NCBI GenBank assembly: GCA_038326025.1
Contig: JBBQJP010000010.1
Span: forward strand, 40,412-104,411
Length of the DNA stretch: 64,000 nucleotides
Origin: CAISIP01 sp038326025
GTDB lineage: Bacteria > Pseudomonadota > Gammaproteobacteria > Burkholderiales > Burkholderiaceae_C
Direction of reading: 5' to 3'
Shown: piece after piece, positions 46,953 to 55,539 of the stretch
How positions within the stretch are numbered: position 1 is the first letter of the stretch
How the letters are laid out: the number at the start of each line of letters is the position of its first letter
Made by a program: the position numbers and the translations under genes
The notes under the pieces: generated by a model
The model's input: only the letters and a program-made list of their open reading frames with translations
What the model was told of the DNA's origin: nothing
The model's database searches: none

Positions 46953-49900
46953 CCGAACCGGCGCCCAACGCCACGCCAGCCCACCCGTCGCACAATCGCC
47001 TGCGCGGTCGCCTGTTCCGCAAATACCTGCTGCTGATCATCTCGCTGGTCAGCGTGGCCTTGCTGGCATCGGGTGGAATTGGTCTGTATTTCTCCTATCA
47101 GGAGAACCGCGCGGCGCTGGCCAGTTTGCAGCACCAGATCGCGATCGGCGCGGCATCACGCATCGACCAGTACATGCGTCAGATTACCCAGCAAATTTCA
47201 TACGCGGCATTGCCGCAGATTGACGCCGGCGACGTGGAGTTGCGCCGGATCGAATTTCTCAAACTGTTACGCCAGTCGCCGGCGGTGACCGATATTTCGC
47301 AGATCGATGCGACCGGGCGTGAGCAACTCGCGGTTTCGCGGCTGGGCATGGACGTGGTCGCATCCAACAAGGACCGCACCGGCGAGCCGGCATTCCAGAA
47401 CGCCAAAACGGGTCAGAGCTGGTACAGCCCGGTGTATTTCCGCAAGGAGACCGAACCCTACATGACGGTTGCGCTGCGCGCTGGTGGCGAAAAAGGCGCG
47501 GTGACGGTGGCTGAGGTCAACCTCAAGTTCATCTGGGATGTGGTCTCGCGCATCAAGGTGGGCGAGAAGGGCAAGGTCTATGTGGTCGATCGGGTGGGCC
47601 TGCTGGTGGCGGACCCGGACATCGGCCTGGTGCTGCGCAAGACCAGCATGGCAGAGTTGCCGCATGTTAAGGCCGCGGCCGACATCGAGGCGGCCGATGA
47701 ACCGGCCATGTTGTCGGTGGACCTCAATGGCGTGGAGGTGCTGACCTCGGTATCGCGCATCGAACCACTGGCCTGGACGGTGTTTGTCGAGCGGCCGGTG
47801 TCGGAGGTGTACGCGCGGCTCAATGCATCGATCCAGCGCACCGGGCTGTTGTTTCTCGCCGGCCTGGTGATCTCGGCGGTGGCGGCCTGGACACTGGCGC
47901 GCAGCATGGTGCGGCCGATCCATGTACTGGACGAAGGCGCGCGGCGTATCGGGGCAGGTGAACTCAGCCAGCAGATCACCGTGCGCACGGGTGATGAGCT
48001 CGAAGGCCTGGCCGAACAGTTCAACACCATGAGCGCGCAGCTGCGCGAGTCCTATGCCGGGCTGGAGCGCAAGGTGGAGCAACGTACGGCGGAGGTGACC
48101 CAGGCGCTGGAATACCAGACGGCGATCAGCGACGTGCTGCGCGTGATCAGCGAATCACCGACCGACGTGGTGCCGGTGTTCGAGGCCATCATGGACAGCG
48201 TGATCGATCTGCTCGGGGTGCAGATCATTGCGGCGTTCCGGTATGACGGCAGGCATGTCCACCTGATCAGCACCCGGGGTTGGTCCGAGGAGGCGCTGGA
48301 GGATGCGCGCCGCCTGTATCCGGCGCCGCCCAACCCGCAGATGGTGAGCGGGAGGGTGATACTCAGCGGCCAGGCGCATACCATCGTCGATACGCTGGAG
48401 GACGAGGGATATGACCAGACGACGGCCCGCGTAGGCAAATGGCGCCGCATGCTGGGGGCGCCGCTGCTGCGCGAGGGAACCGTCGTGGGTGTATTGGTTT
48501 TGGGTTGGGCCGAGCCCGGCGAGACGCCGCGTCAAGAGATGGAACTGCTCAAGACCTTCACCGACCAGGCGGTGATTGCGATCGAGAACGTGCGGCTCGT
48601 CAACGAGACGCGCGAGGCGCTGGAGCGGCAGACGGCGACGTCGGAGGTGTTGCAGGTCATCGGCAGTTCCGTGGCCGATACCGCGCCGGTGTTTGAAAAA
48701 ATCCTCGACAGCTGCGAGCATCTGTTCGATGCCCGGCAAATGGGCATCTTCGTGTTGCGCGACGACGGCCAACTGCATATCGGCGCCTTGCGCGGCATCA
48801 CGCTGGAGACCATGCGCCATGCCTATCCGCGGCCCGTCGATGACACCTTGACGGGCCAGGCGATTCGCGAGCGACGCGTGGTGCATATTCCGGATGTCGC
48901 CGCGGCGACGGAACTGCCGCCCAGCGTGCGCGCTGTCTATGAGCAGATCGGCAACCACACGGTGGCCACGATGGCCATGTGGTGGGAAGGCAAGGGCATC
49001 GGGTCGTTGTCGATCCTGCGCCAGCCGCCGCGCGCGTTCAGCGACAAGGAAATCGCGCTGCTCAAGACATTTGCGGACCAGGCGGTGATCGCGATCCAGA
49101 ACGTGCGCCTGTTCAACGAGACGAACGAGGCGCTGGAACAGCAGACGGCCACCGCCGAGGTGTTGCAGGTCATTTCCAGCTCGCCGACGGATGTGCAGCC
49201 GGTGTTCGATGCGATTGCCGAGCGCGCCATGACCTTGTGCGAGGCCCGCATCGGTGCGGTCACGAGATTCGACGGGGAATTGCTGCACCTGGTGGCCTTT
49301 CATGGCGTCACGGAGCAGGCGGCAGACACCATGCGCGCGTCGTTTCCGCTGCGGCCAGGACGTGAGGCCGGCACCGCCCGCGCCATCGCCGAACGTGCTC
49401 CGATACAGATACCCGATGTGCTGGCCGACCCGGATTACGCACTCAAGGACGAGGCGCGCCGCGCCGGTTATCGCAGCAACCTGGCTGTGCCGATGGTGCA
49501 GGACGGCGAGGTTGTGGGCTCCATCGTGGTGTGCCGCGCGCAGGTCGGCGCTTTCCCCGACAAGCAGGTCAAGCTGCTGCAGACCTTCGCCGACCAGGCG
49601 GTAATTGCGGTGCAGAACGTGCGCCTGTTCAACGAGATTCGCGACAAGAGCCGACAGCTGGAAATTGCCAACCAGCACAAGAGCGAGTTTCTGGCCAACA
49701 TGTCGCATGAGCTGCGCACGCCGCTCAATGCAGTCATTGGGTTCTCCGAGGTGCTGCTCGAGCGCATGTTTGGCGAGCTCAACGAGAAGCAGGAAGACTA
49801 CCTGAAAGACATCTTCACCTCGGGCAAACATCTGCTGTCGCTGATCAACGACATCCTGGACCTGTCCAAGATCGAAGCGGGACGCATGGAACTGGACCTG

Positions 49901-50392
49901 GGCGACTTCGAGGCGGCAGAGGCGATTGCGAACGCGATGACACTGGTGCGCGAACGCGCGCAGACCCATGGCATCAATCTGAGCCTAGAGGCGTCCGACG
50001 CGCTCGGCGAAATCCGGGCCGACGAACGCAAGTTCAAGCAGATCCTGCTCAACTTGCTTAGCAACGCGGTCAAGTTCACGCCCGATGGTGGCACGGTGAC
50101 CGTGCACGCGGCAATCGAAGGCAATACGATCCAAGTAGCGGTGCAGGACACCGGTGTTGGCATCTCGGCCGAGGACCAGCTGGTGGTGTTCGACGAGTTC
50201 AAGCAGGTCGGACGCCACTACACCAACAAGCACGAGGGCACAGGTCTGGGTTTGTCGCTGACCAAGCGATTTGTGGAACTGCACGGTGGCACGCTGGTGC
50301 TGCAGAGCGAACCCGGCGTCGGGTCGACCTTCAGTTTCACCCTGCCGACCAGGCCCGTGCCGCCTGGCAACAGTGTCAAGGAGACCGCATGA
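46940..50392 (+). CDS. Sensor histidine kinase: dCache-HAMP-3xGAF-HisKA-HATPase
   Basis: A membrane kinase of 1150 aa. TM1 is about residues 29-50. A periplasmic dCache-type sensor (about 52-298) includes SWYSPVYFRKETEPYMTVA and GKVYVVDRVGLLVADPD. TM2 is about 300-320, HAMP follows to about 372, and three GAF domains begin near 413, 583 and 754. Each is preceded by a similar linker (QTATSEVLQVI, QTATAEVLQVISSSPTDV). The dimerisation domain has FLANMSHELRTPLN with phospho-acceptor His923. The ATPase domain shows NLLSNAVKF, DTGVGIS and GTGLGLSLTKR. There is no receiver domain within it; receivers are in the next two genes. ATG 46949 is an alternative start. Confidence 0.93.
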   Translation: MAPMTEPAPNATPAHPSHNRLRGRLFRKYLLLIISLVSVALLASGGIGLYFSYQENRAALASLQHQIAIGAASRIDQYMRQITQQISYAALPQIDAGDVELRRIEFLKLLRQSPAVTDISQIDATGREQLAVSRLGMDVVASNKDRTGEPAFQNAKTGQSWYSPVYFRKETEPYMTVALRAGGEKGAVTVAEVNLKFIWDVVSRIKVGEKGKVYVVDRVGLLVADPDIGLVLRKTSMAELPHVKAAADIEAADEPAMLSVDLNGVEVLTSVSRIEPLAWTVFVERPVSEVYARLNASIQRTGLLFLAGLVISAVAAWTLARSMVRPIHVLDEGARRIGAGELSQQITVRTGDELEGLAEQFNTMSAQLRESYAGLERKVEQRTAEVTQALEYQTAISDVLRVISESPTDVVPVFEAIMDSVIDLLGVQIIAAFRYDGRHVHLISTRGWSEEALEDARRLYPAPPNPQMVSGRVILSGQAHTIVDTLEDEGYDQTTARVGKWRRMLGAPLLREGTVVGVLVLGWAEPGETPRQEMELLKTFTDQAVIAIENVRLVNETREALERQTATSEVLQVIGSSVADTAPVFEKILDSCEHLFDARQMGIFVLRDDGQLHIGALRGITLETMRHAYPRPVDDTLTGQAIRERRVVHIPDVAAATELPPSVRAVYEQIGNHTVATMAMWWEGKGIGSLSILRQPPRAFSDKEIALLKTFADQAVIAIQNVRLFNETNEALEQQTATAEVLQVISSSPTDVQPVFDAIAERAMTLCEARIGAVTRFDGELLHLVAFHGVTEQAADTMRASFPLRPGREAGTARAIAERAPIQIPDVLADPDYALKDEARRAGYRSNLAVPMVQDGEVVGSIVVCRAQVGAFPDKQVKLLQTFADQAVIAVQNVRLFNEIRDKSRQLEIANQHKSEFLANMSHELRTPLNAVIGFSEVLLERMFGELNEKQEDYLKDIFTSGKHLLSLINDILDLSKIEAGRMELDLGDFEAAEAIANAMTLVRERAQTHGINLSLEASDALGEIRADERKFKQILLNLLSNAVKFTPDGGTVTVHAAIEGNTIQVAVQDTGVGISAEDQLVVFDEFKQVGRHYTNKHEGTGLGLSLTKRFVELHGGTLVLQSEPGVGSTFSFTLPTRPVPPGNSVKETA

Positions 50393-50763
50393 CGACCATC
50401 CTGATCGTCGAGGACAACGACAAGAACATGAAACTGGCGCGCGACATCCTGCAGGCCAAGGGCTACGCGACGCTGGAGGCGGTGAACGGAACCGACGGCG
50501 TGCGCCAGGCTTTGGCGCACAAGCCCGACCTGGTGCTGATGGACATTCAGCTGCCGGACATCAACGGCATCGAGGCATTCAGTCGGATTCGCGCCAATGC
50601 CGACACCGCGTCGATTCCGATCGTTGCCTTCACCGCGTCGGTCATGTCAAACGACCGCAACCGCATCACCGACGCCGGCTTTGACGGATTCATCGGCAAG
50701 CCGATCAACCTCAAGGAGTTCCTGGCCACCGTGCAGCGGGTGATAGCGGAACGCGCTCCATGA
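50389..50763 (+). CDS. Single-domain response regulator (CheY/DivK-like)
   Basis: A 124-aa receiver domain with no output domain. It has the acidic pair in ILIVEDNDKN, phospho-acceptor Asp52 in LVLMDIQLP, the Thr/Ser in FTASVMS and the Lys in GFIGKPIN. It starts in the kinase stop (ATGA) and ends in the start of the next gene (ATGA), so it is almost certainly a phosphorylation target or phosphate sink of that kinase. Confidence 0.95.
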   Translation: MTTILIVEDNDKNMKLARDILQAKGYATLEAVNGTDGVRQALAHKPDLVLMDIQLPDINGIEAFSRIRANADTASIPIVAFTASVMSNDRNRITDAGFDGFIGKPINLKEFLATVQRVIAERAP

Positions 50764-51884
50764 GCGATTCAGCCGCAGCACGGATTCTGGTGGTCGACGA
50801 CACGCCGGCCAACGTCAAGTTGCTGGTCGATCTGCTGACCGTCAAGGGCTACACGGCGTCGAGTGCGGTCAACGGCGAGCAGGCGCTGGAGATGATCGCC
50901 GCCGAGCCGCCCGACTTGGTGCTGCTCGACATCATGATGCCGGGGCTGTCGGGTTTTGAGGTCTGCAAGCGCCTGCGCGCCAACCCGGCCACCGAACTGC
51001 TGCCGGTCGTGTTGTGCACCTCGCTTGATGCCACGCAGGAACGCGTCAACGGTATCGAGGCAGGCGCCGATGATTTCCTGACCAAGCCGATCAACCGGCC
51101 TGAGTTGTTCGCGCGCGTGAAGTCGCTGCTGCGTATCAAGGCGCTGCAGGACGAGGTGAAGGCGCAGGCGGCGCAGATCGCGTCATGGAACCAGACACTG
51201 GAGCAACGGGTGCAGGAGCAGGTCGGGCAGATCGACCGGCTCGGCCGCCTCAAGCGGTTTTTCTCCCCGCAACTGGCCGAGGCCATCGCCGCCGGCGACG
51301 AGGACATGCTCGAGGCCCACCGGCGCGAGATCTGCGTCGTGTTCATCGATCTGCGCGGGTTCACCGCATTCACCGACCAGGCCGAGCCGGAAGAAGTGAT
51401 GGACATGTTGCAGGGTTTCCACGCCGCGATGGGAAAACTCGTGCTGGAGCACGGCGGCACACTGGAGCGCTTCGCCGGCGACTCGGTGATGGTTTTCTTC
51501 AACGACCCGGTGCCGATCGATCAGCCGGCAGTGCAGGCGGTGCGGATGGCGCTGGCGATGCAGCAGGTGTTTGTCGCCATCGGGCGTGAGTGGCACAAGC
51601 GCGGTTATGAACTGGGGCTGGGTTGCGGTATCGCGCAGGGTTATGCCACCTTGGGTCAGATCGGTTTCGAGGGTCGCTGGGATTACGCTGCGATCGGCAG
51701 CGTGACGAATTTGGCCGCGCGCCTGTGTTCCGAAGCGGCAGGCGGGCAGATCCTGGTCGACCGCAAAACCATGGCCCGTGTCGAGGAACTGGTGCAGGCG
51801 ACACCCGTCGGGCCACTGGAACTCAAGGGTTTTCATCAACCGGTGCCGGCATTCGTGCTCGCCGGCCTGGTGGCACCCGACTGA
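50760..51884 (+). CDS. Response regulator with class III adenylate/guanylate cyclase output
   Basis: A 374-aa protein. Residues 8-122 are a receiver (VVDDTPANVK, phospho-acceptor Asp57 in LVLLDIMMP, Lys in FLTKPINRPE). A coiled linker (about 125-165, VKAQAAQIASWNQTLEQRVQEQ) connects to a class III nucleotide cyclase (about 185-370). The metal-binding aspartates are in FIDLRGFTAF (Asp197) and RFAGDSVMVFF (Asp241), and the transition-state Asn and Arg are in SVTNLAARL. These residues look complete, so it should be active. ATP against GTP choice is unresolved. Start overlaps the previous gene (ATGA). Confidence 0.93.
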   Translation: MSDSAAARILVVDDTPANVKLLVDLLTVKGYTASSAVNGEQALEMIAAEPPDLVLLDIMMPGLSGFEVCKRLRANPATELLPVVLCTSLDATQERVNGIEAGADDFLTKPINRPELFARVKSLLRIKALQDEVKAQAAQIASWNQTLEQRVQEQVGQIDRLGRLKRFFSPQLAEAIAAGDEDMLEAHRREICVVFIDLRGFTAFTDQAEPEEVMDMLQGFHAAMGKLVLEHGGTLERFAGDSVMVFFNDPVPIDQPAVQAVRMALAMQQVFVAIGREWHKRGYELGLGCGIAQGYATLGQIGFEGRWDYAAIGSVTNLAARLCSEAAGGQILVDRKTMARVEELVQATPVGPLELKGFHQPVPAFVLAGLVAPD

Positions 51885-51953
51885 GACTTGTCGTTGTCCA
51901 GGCAGGTTCGGGCACAATGCCGGCTCGCCTGAGACTTGCCTCCCCCCGCCATC

Positions 51954-53348
51954 GTGCATCGCCTCAATTCCCCCGCTGTCCGTATCGAAACCGTTGCCTT
52001 GTGGAAACTCGCGTGGCCGATTCTGGTTGGCCAGCTGGCGACGGTGGGCATGGGCGTGGTCGACGTGGCTATGGCCGGCCATGCGTCGGCGCAGGATCTG
52101 GCGGGCGTGTCGCTGGGGGTGTCGATCTGGCATCTGGCCATCATCACGCTGATGGGTGTGCTGATGGCGGTCAACCCGATCGTGTCGCAACACGTGGGCG
52201 CACGCAGCGTCGGCGAGATTGCGCATGTGGTGCGCCAGGCCTTGTGGAACGCCCTTGGCCTGGGATTTCTGGCCATGGTGGTCGTCAACGTGGCGGCGCT
52301 GGTGTTCAACAGCATGGACATCGAGCCGCAGGTGCGCACAGTGGCGCGCCAGTTCGTGCTGATCATCAGCCTGGCGCTGCCGGCATTTTGTTGCTACCGG
52401 GTGCTGTATGGCTACAGCGCGAGCCTGAACCAGACCAAACCGATGATGCTGATCGCCTTGCTGGCCTTGTTGCTCAACATCGTCATCAACTATGCACTGG
52501 TGTTCGGCAACTGGGGCTTCCCGCGCATGGGTGGTGTGGGCTGCGCCTGGGCCACGTTGTTGTGTGTCTGGTTCGACCTGATCGCCATGACCTGGTGGAT
52601 ACGCCGTGCGTCGGTCTACCGCGACACCCAGCCGCTGACGACGTATGAGCCGCCTGACCGGGCGCAGATCCGCACGCTGCTGCGTATCGGCCTGCCGATT
52701 GGTGTGACCTATTTCGCCGAGTCCAGCGCATTCAGCCTGATCGCCTTGCTGGTGGCTGGCTTCGGCACTGCGCAGGTGGCCGGGCACCAGATTGCGCTGA
52801 ACTTCTCGTCGTTGGTGTTCATGGTGCCAATGAGCATGGGCTTGGCTTTGCTGACGCGGGTCGGCCAGGCATTGGGTGCGCAGGATTACCAGGCGGCGCG
52901 TTTTCTTGCCTGGCATGGTGTGGGGCTGTCGTTTGTCGCCGCTTTTGTGTCTGCGGTGCTGATCCTGCTGTTCAATCACCAGATCGCCGGTGCTTACACC
53001 AGCGACGGCACGGTGGCGGCCGTGGCGGCGCATCTGCTGCTGTTCGCGGCCTTGTTTCAGTTGCCCGATGCGGTGCAGGTGTCGACCAGTTGCGCGATCC
53101 GCGCCTACAAGGTCACGCGCCCGCCGATGATCATCCATATGACCGCGTTCTGGGGCATCTGCCTGCCGCTGGGTGTGGTGCTGGGGCTGGCGCCGGCCTG
53201 GCTGCCATGGCGACCGGTTGACGCGATGGCCGCCCAGGGCTTCTGGATTGCGCTGGTCGTTGGGTTGACGATCGCAGCGGTTGGGCTGGTCTGGTTGCTC
53301 GACCGGATTTCGCTGGAATGGCTGCGCAGGGCAAAGTCGGCACTCTGA
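51954..53348 (+). CDS. MATE-family efflux transporter (NorM-like)
   Basis: A 464-aa exporter with 12 helices. The N-terminal half has WPILVGQLATVGMGVVDVAMAGHAS, including the Asp conserved in NorM, and LMGVLMAVNPIVSQHVGA. The C-terminal half has AESSAFSLIALLVAGFGTAQVAGHQIALN. NorM-type pumps expel cationic compounds using sodium or protons. GTG 51954 (HRLNSPAVRIE) is used; a further start at 51936 adds six residues. Confidence 0.92.
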   Translation: MHRLNSPAVRIETVALWKLAWPILVGQLATVGMGVVDVAMAGHASAQDLAGVSLGVSIWHLAIITLMGVLMAVNPIVSQHVGARSVGEIAHVVRQALWNALGLGFLAMVVVNVAALVFNSMDIEPQVRTVARQFVLIISLALPAFCCYRVLYGYSASLNQTKPMMLIALLALLLNIVINYALVFGNWGFPRMGGVGCAWATLLCVWFDLIAMTWWIRRASVYRDTQPLTTYEPPDRAQIRTLLRIGLPIGVTYFAESSAFSLIALLVAGFGTAQVAGHQIALNFSSLVFMVPMSMGLALLTRVGQALGAQDYQAARFLAWHGVGLSFVAAFVSAVLILLFNHQIAGAYTSDGTVAAVAAHLLLFAALFQLPDAVQVSTSCAIRAYKVTRPPMIIHMTAFWGICLPLGVVLGLAPAWLPWRPVDAMAAQGFWIALVVGLTIAAVGLVWLLDRISLEWLRRAKSAL

Positions 53349-53383
53349 CAGAATGGGCTTTTGCCCACCTGCGGAGCATTGTT

Positions 53384-54514
53384 ATGACCGTCGACGGATT
53401 TACCACCCCTCAGTTCAACGCCGTTCGTGCCGCCTTCGCACGCAACCTGAGCGAGGGCCCGGAGCACGGAGGCGCGGTGGCGGTCTGGCTTGACGGCCGG
53501 ATGGTGGTTGACCTGTGGGGCGGCACCCGTGACCTGGCACGGACGCAGCCCTGGCAGCGCGACACCCTGGTCAATGTGTGGTCGGTCGGCAAGGGGGTTG
53601 TGGCGCTGGCGGTGGCGATGCTGGTCGAGCGTGGCCAGCTCGACTACCAGGCGCCGGTGGCGCGTTACTGGCCGGAGTTCGCGGCCAACGGCAAGCAGCA
53701 CATCACGGTCGACCAGGTGATGTCGCACCAGGCCGGGCTCGACGGCCTGAGCGTGGCGCTGCCCGATGCCGACCAGTACGACTGGGATGCCCACGTGCAT
53801 GCACTGGCCGCGATGGCGCCGAACTGGCCGCCGGGAAGCGCCTGCGCCTACCACGCTATGACCTATGGTTTTCTGGCCGGCGAGCTGGTGCGACGCGTCG
53901 ACGGCCGCAGCATCGGGCGCTTCGTGGCCGAAGAGATTGCCGGCCCACTGGACATGGCATTCTGGTTCGGCTTGCCCATGGAGCAGGATCACCGGGTGGC
54001 CGAGCTGTCGGCCGACGAAAAGGCCTACGACTGGGTTCGCCAGGGCGGGGCCAGTGCCTACCCTTTCGCATTCAGGCACCGGCGTCTTTCGGCAACCGCG
54101 CCGAACGAGCGGGCCTGGCGCGCGACCGAAATGCCGGCCGGCAATGGCCAGGGAGACGCCCGTTCGCTTGCGCATATGTATGGTGTGCTGGCCTGTGGCG
54201 GCAGCGCCGATGGCCATGTGCTGATCACGCCCGAAGGCATTTCACGTGCGGTTGCCGAGCGCTTCAACGGCAAGGACGCCTGCTCTGGCGCTGACACGGT
54301 GTTCGGCGCCGGCTTTCGGATCGGCGCCATCGGTTATGGGCACCATGTGGCCGTCGGCCACTTCGGCCACACTGGCTGGGGCGGCTCGGTAGCTTTTTCC
54401 GACCCGGCGCGCCGGCTTGGTTTTGCCTATGTCACCAACCGGCTGCTGGGATTCGACGACGGAGTCGATCCCAGACGCCATCGTTTGCTGGACGCCGTGT
54501 ACGCGGCGCTGTAG
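53384..54514 (+). CDS. Serine hydrolase of the beta-lactamase/EstB family
   Basis: A 376-aa class C beta-lactamase-fold protein. The nucleophile motif SVGK (Ser67, Lys70) sits in VNVWSVGKGVVALA, the YxN-like Tyr is in CAYHAMTYGFLAGEL, and the third element is HFGHTGWGGSVAF, with HTG in place of KTG as in esterases such as EstB. It is probably an esterase rather than a beta-lactamase. No signal peptide is visible. ATG 53384 begins at the usual place. Its 3' end overlaps the convergent acetyltransferase gene by 83 bp. Confidence 0.9.
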   Translation: MTVDGFTTPQFNAVRAAFARNLSEGPEHGGAVAVWLDGRMVVDLWGGTRDLARTQPWQRDTLVNVWSVGKGVVALAVAMLVERGQLDYQAPVARYWPEFAANGKQHITVDQVMSHQAGLDGLSVALPDADQYDWDAHVHALAAMAPNWPPGSACAYHAMTYGFLAGELVRRVDGRSIGRFVAEEIAGPLDMAFWFGLPMEQDHRVAELSADEKAYDWVRQGGASAYPFAFRHRRLSATAPNERAWRATEMPAGNGQGDARSLAHMYGVLACGGSADGHVLITPEGISRAVAERFNGKDACSGADTVFGAGFRIGAIGYGHHVAVGHFGHTGWGGSVAFSDPARRLGFAYVTNRLLGFDDGVDPRRHRLLDAVYAAL

Positions 54515-55154
54515 GACAGGGCGGCAGAGCACGACAGCAACCCGGCTGAAGGGTGCGCTGTACGCGCAGCAGGCGCGACTCGGTCGTGTGCGCCAGCACC
54601 TTAAACCCGCTGGACGACGCCAGTTGCAGCATGACCCGGTTGTTGTGCAGCACGTCGCCATGCAGGTGGTCCAGGCCCTGGCTGGCCGCCACCGCCAACG
54701 TCGTCTGCAGCAGCCGCCGGCCCAGTCCCAGGCCTTGCCACGGGTCGGCCACCGCCAGCGCGAACTCGGCTGAAGTGGTGGCGCCGTCAGCCGTGCGCAC
54801 GAAGCGCGCCTCACCGACCTGCTGCTGTTTACCGCCGTCGAAGTGCTCGACGATCAGCGCGAAATGGCTTGTATGGTCGACGGCTGTCATGTAATGCGCC
54901 ATCGCCGCTGGCAATACGCGCATGCCCACCATGAAACGCTGGTAGCGCGATTGCGTCGTCATCCCGGTTGCGACAAAGTCCATCGCCAGCTTCTGGTCCT
55001 GCGGCAAAACCGGCCGAACCGTGACGGTTTTGCCATTGGGCAGCGCCCAGCGGTCTATCCATTGCACAGGGTAATAAGCAGGGCTTGCCGGATCACCTTC
55101 GCCCTGCGGGCTGCGGTGCGAGCTTGCTGGGGAGTGGCCCGGCGCTGCGTTCAC
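54432..55154 (-). CDS. GNAT-family N-acetyltransferase
   Basis: About 240 aa with the GNAT core at about residues 40-190. The acetyl-CoA-binding motif A is LAVADPWQGLGLGRRLLQTTL, followed by LHGDVLHNNRVMLQLASSSGFKV. This resembles the acetyltransferase domain found at the end of Pat/YfiQ-type protein acetyltransferases. GTG 55154 overlaps the stop of the DUF2917 gene (GTGA). A GTG at 55184 is possible. The last ~35 residues are Arg/Pro/Cys-rich, unlike GNAT, and are read from DNA antisense to the hydrolase gene, so the C-terminus may be a run-on past a lost stop. Confidence 0.82.
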   Translation of the reverse strand: MNAAPGHSPASSHRSPQGEGDPASPAYYPVQWIDRWALPNGKTVTVRPVLPQDQKLAMDFVATGMTTQSRYQRFMVGMRVLPAAMAHYMTAVDHTSHFALIVEHFDGGKQQQVGEARFVRTADGATTSAEFALAVADPWQGLGLGRRLLQTTLAVAASQGLDHLHGDVLHNNRVMLQLASSSGFKVLAHTTESRLLRVQRTLQPGCCRALPPCPTAPRTRRPANDGVWDRLRRRIPAAGW

Positions 55155-55465
55155 TGGACTACCCGCTGCAGCGAAGTGGCCCACAAAACGGGTCGCTCTT
55201 TGCGTGAACGCGGTGCAACAGCTGGCTGCGACCCATGGCGTTCGACGGTTACCCGCGCCGGCTCCAGCGCGTACAACACGGAGGCGGTGGGACTTGAGGT
55301 CGTGAATTGCTGCCCGGCATCGAGCACGATGTCACGGTTGTCGTTGTCCTGCGTGATCCACACCGTCCCGCTGTGGCAGATCACCGTGTGCGATGGGCCG
55401 GACAGACGCAACAGATCCTTGTGGGCCAGTGTCAGTTCGGTATGGGGTGTGTTCCAGGTCAGCAT
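55151..55465 (-). CDS. DUF2917-family protein
   Basis: A 104-aa cupin-like small protein. The core SGTVWITQDNDNRDIVLDAGQQF is diagnostic of DUF2917, a betaproteobacterial family of unknown function. ATG 55465 has an AAAGGAG site. It is coupled to the acetyltransferase by GTGA and divergent from a LysR gene 74 bp away. DUF2917 genes are often found next to such regulators. Confidence 0.85.
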   Translation of the reverse strand: MLTWNTPHTELTLAHKDLLRLSGPSHTVICHSGTVWITQDNDNRDIVLDAGQQFTTSSPTASVLYALEPARVTVERHGSQPAVAPRSRKERPVLWATSLQRVVQ

Positions 55466-55539
55466 GGTGGGCTCCTTTGATGTGCTTCCCGCGAATGAAT
55501 ATACGGAATAGAATCGCGCCGCTCAAACGGTAAAACGGA

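Noticed and set aside
48155..49969. Minus-strand frame of 604 codons
   Set aside because: Antisense to the GAF region of the kinase; its repetitiveness only reflects the three GAF copies.
51183..53138. Minus-strand frame of 651 codons across the cyclase and MATE genes
   Set aside because: It spans two unrelated well-supported plus-strand genes and encodes a His/Gln/Arg-rich low-complexity product.
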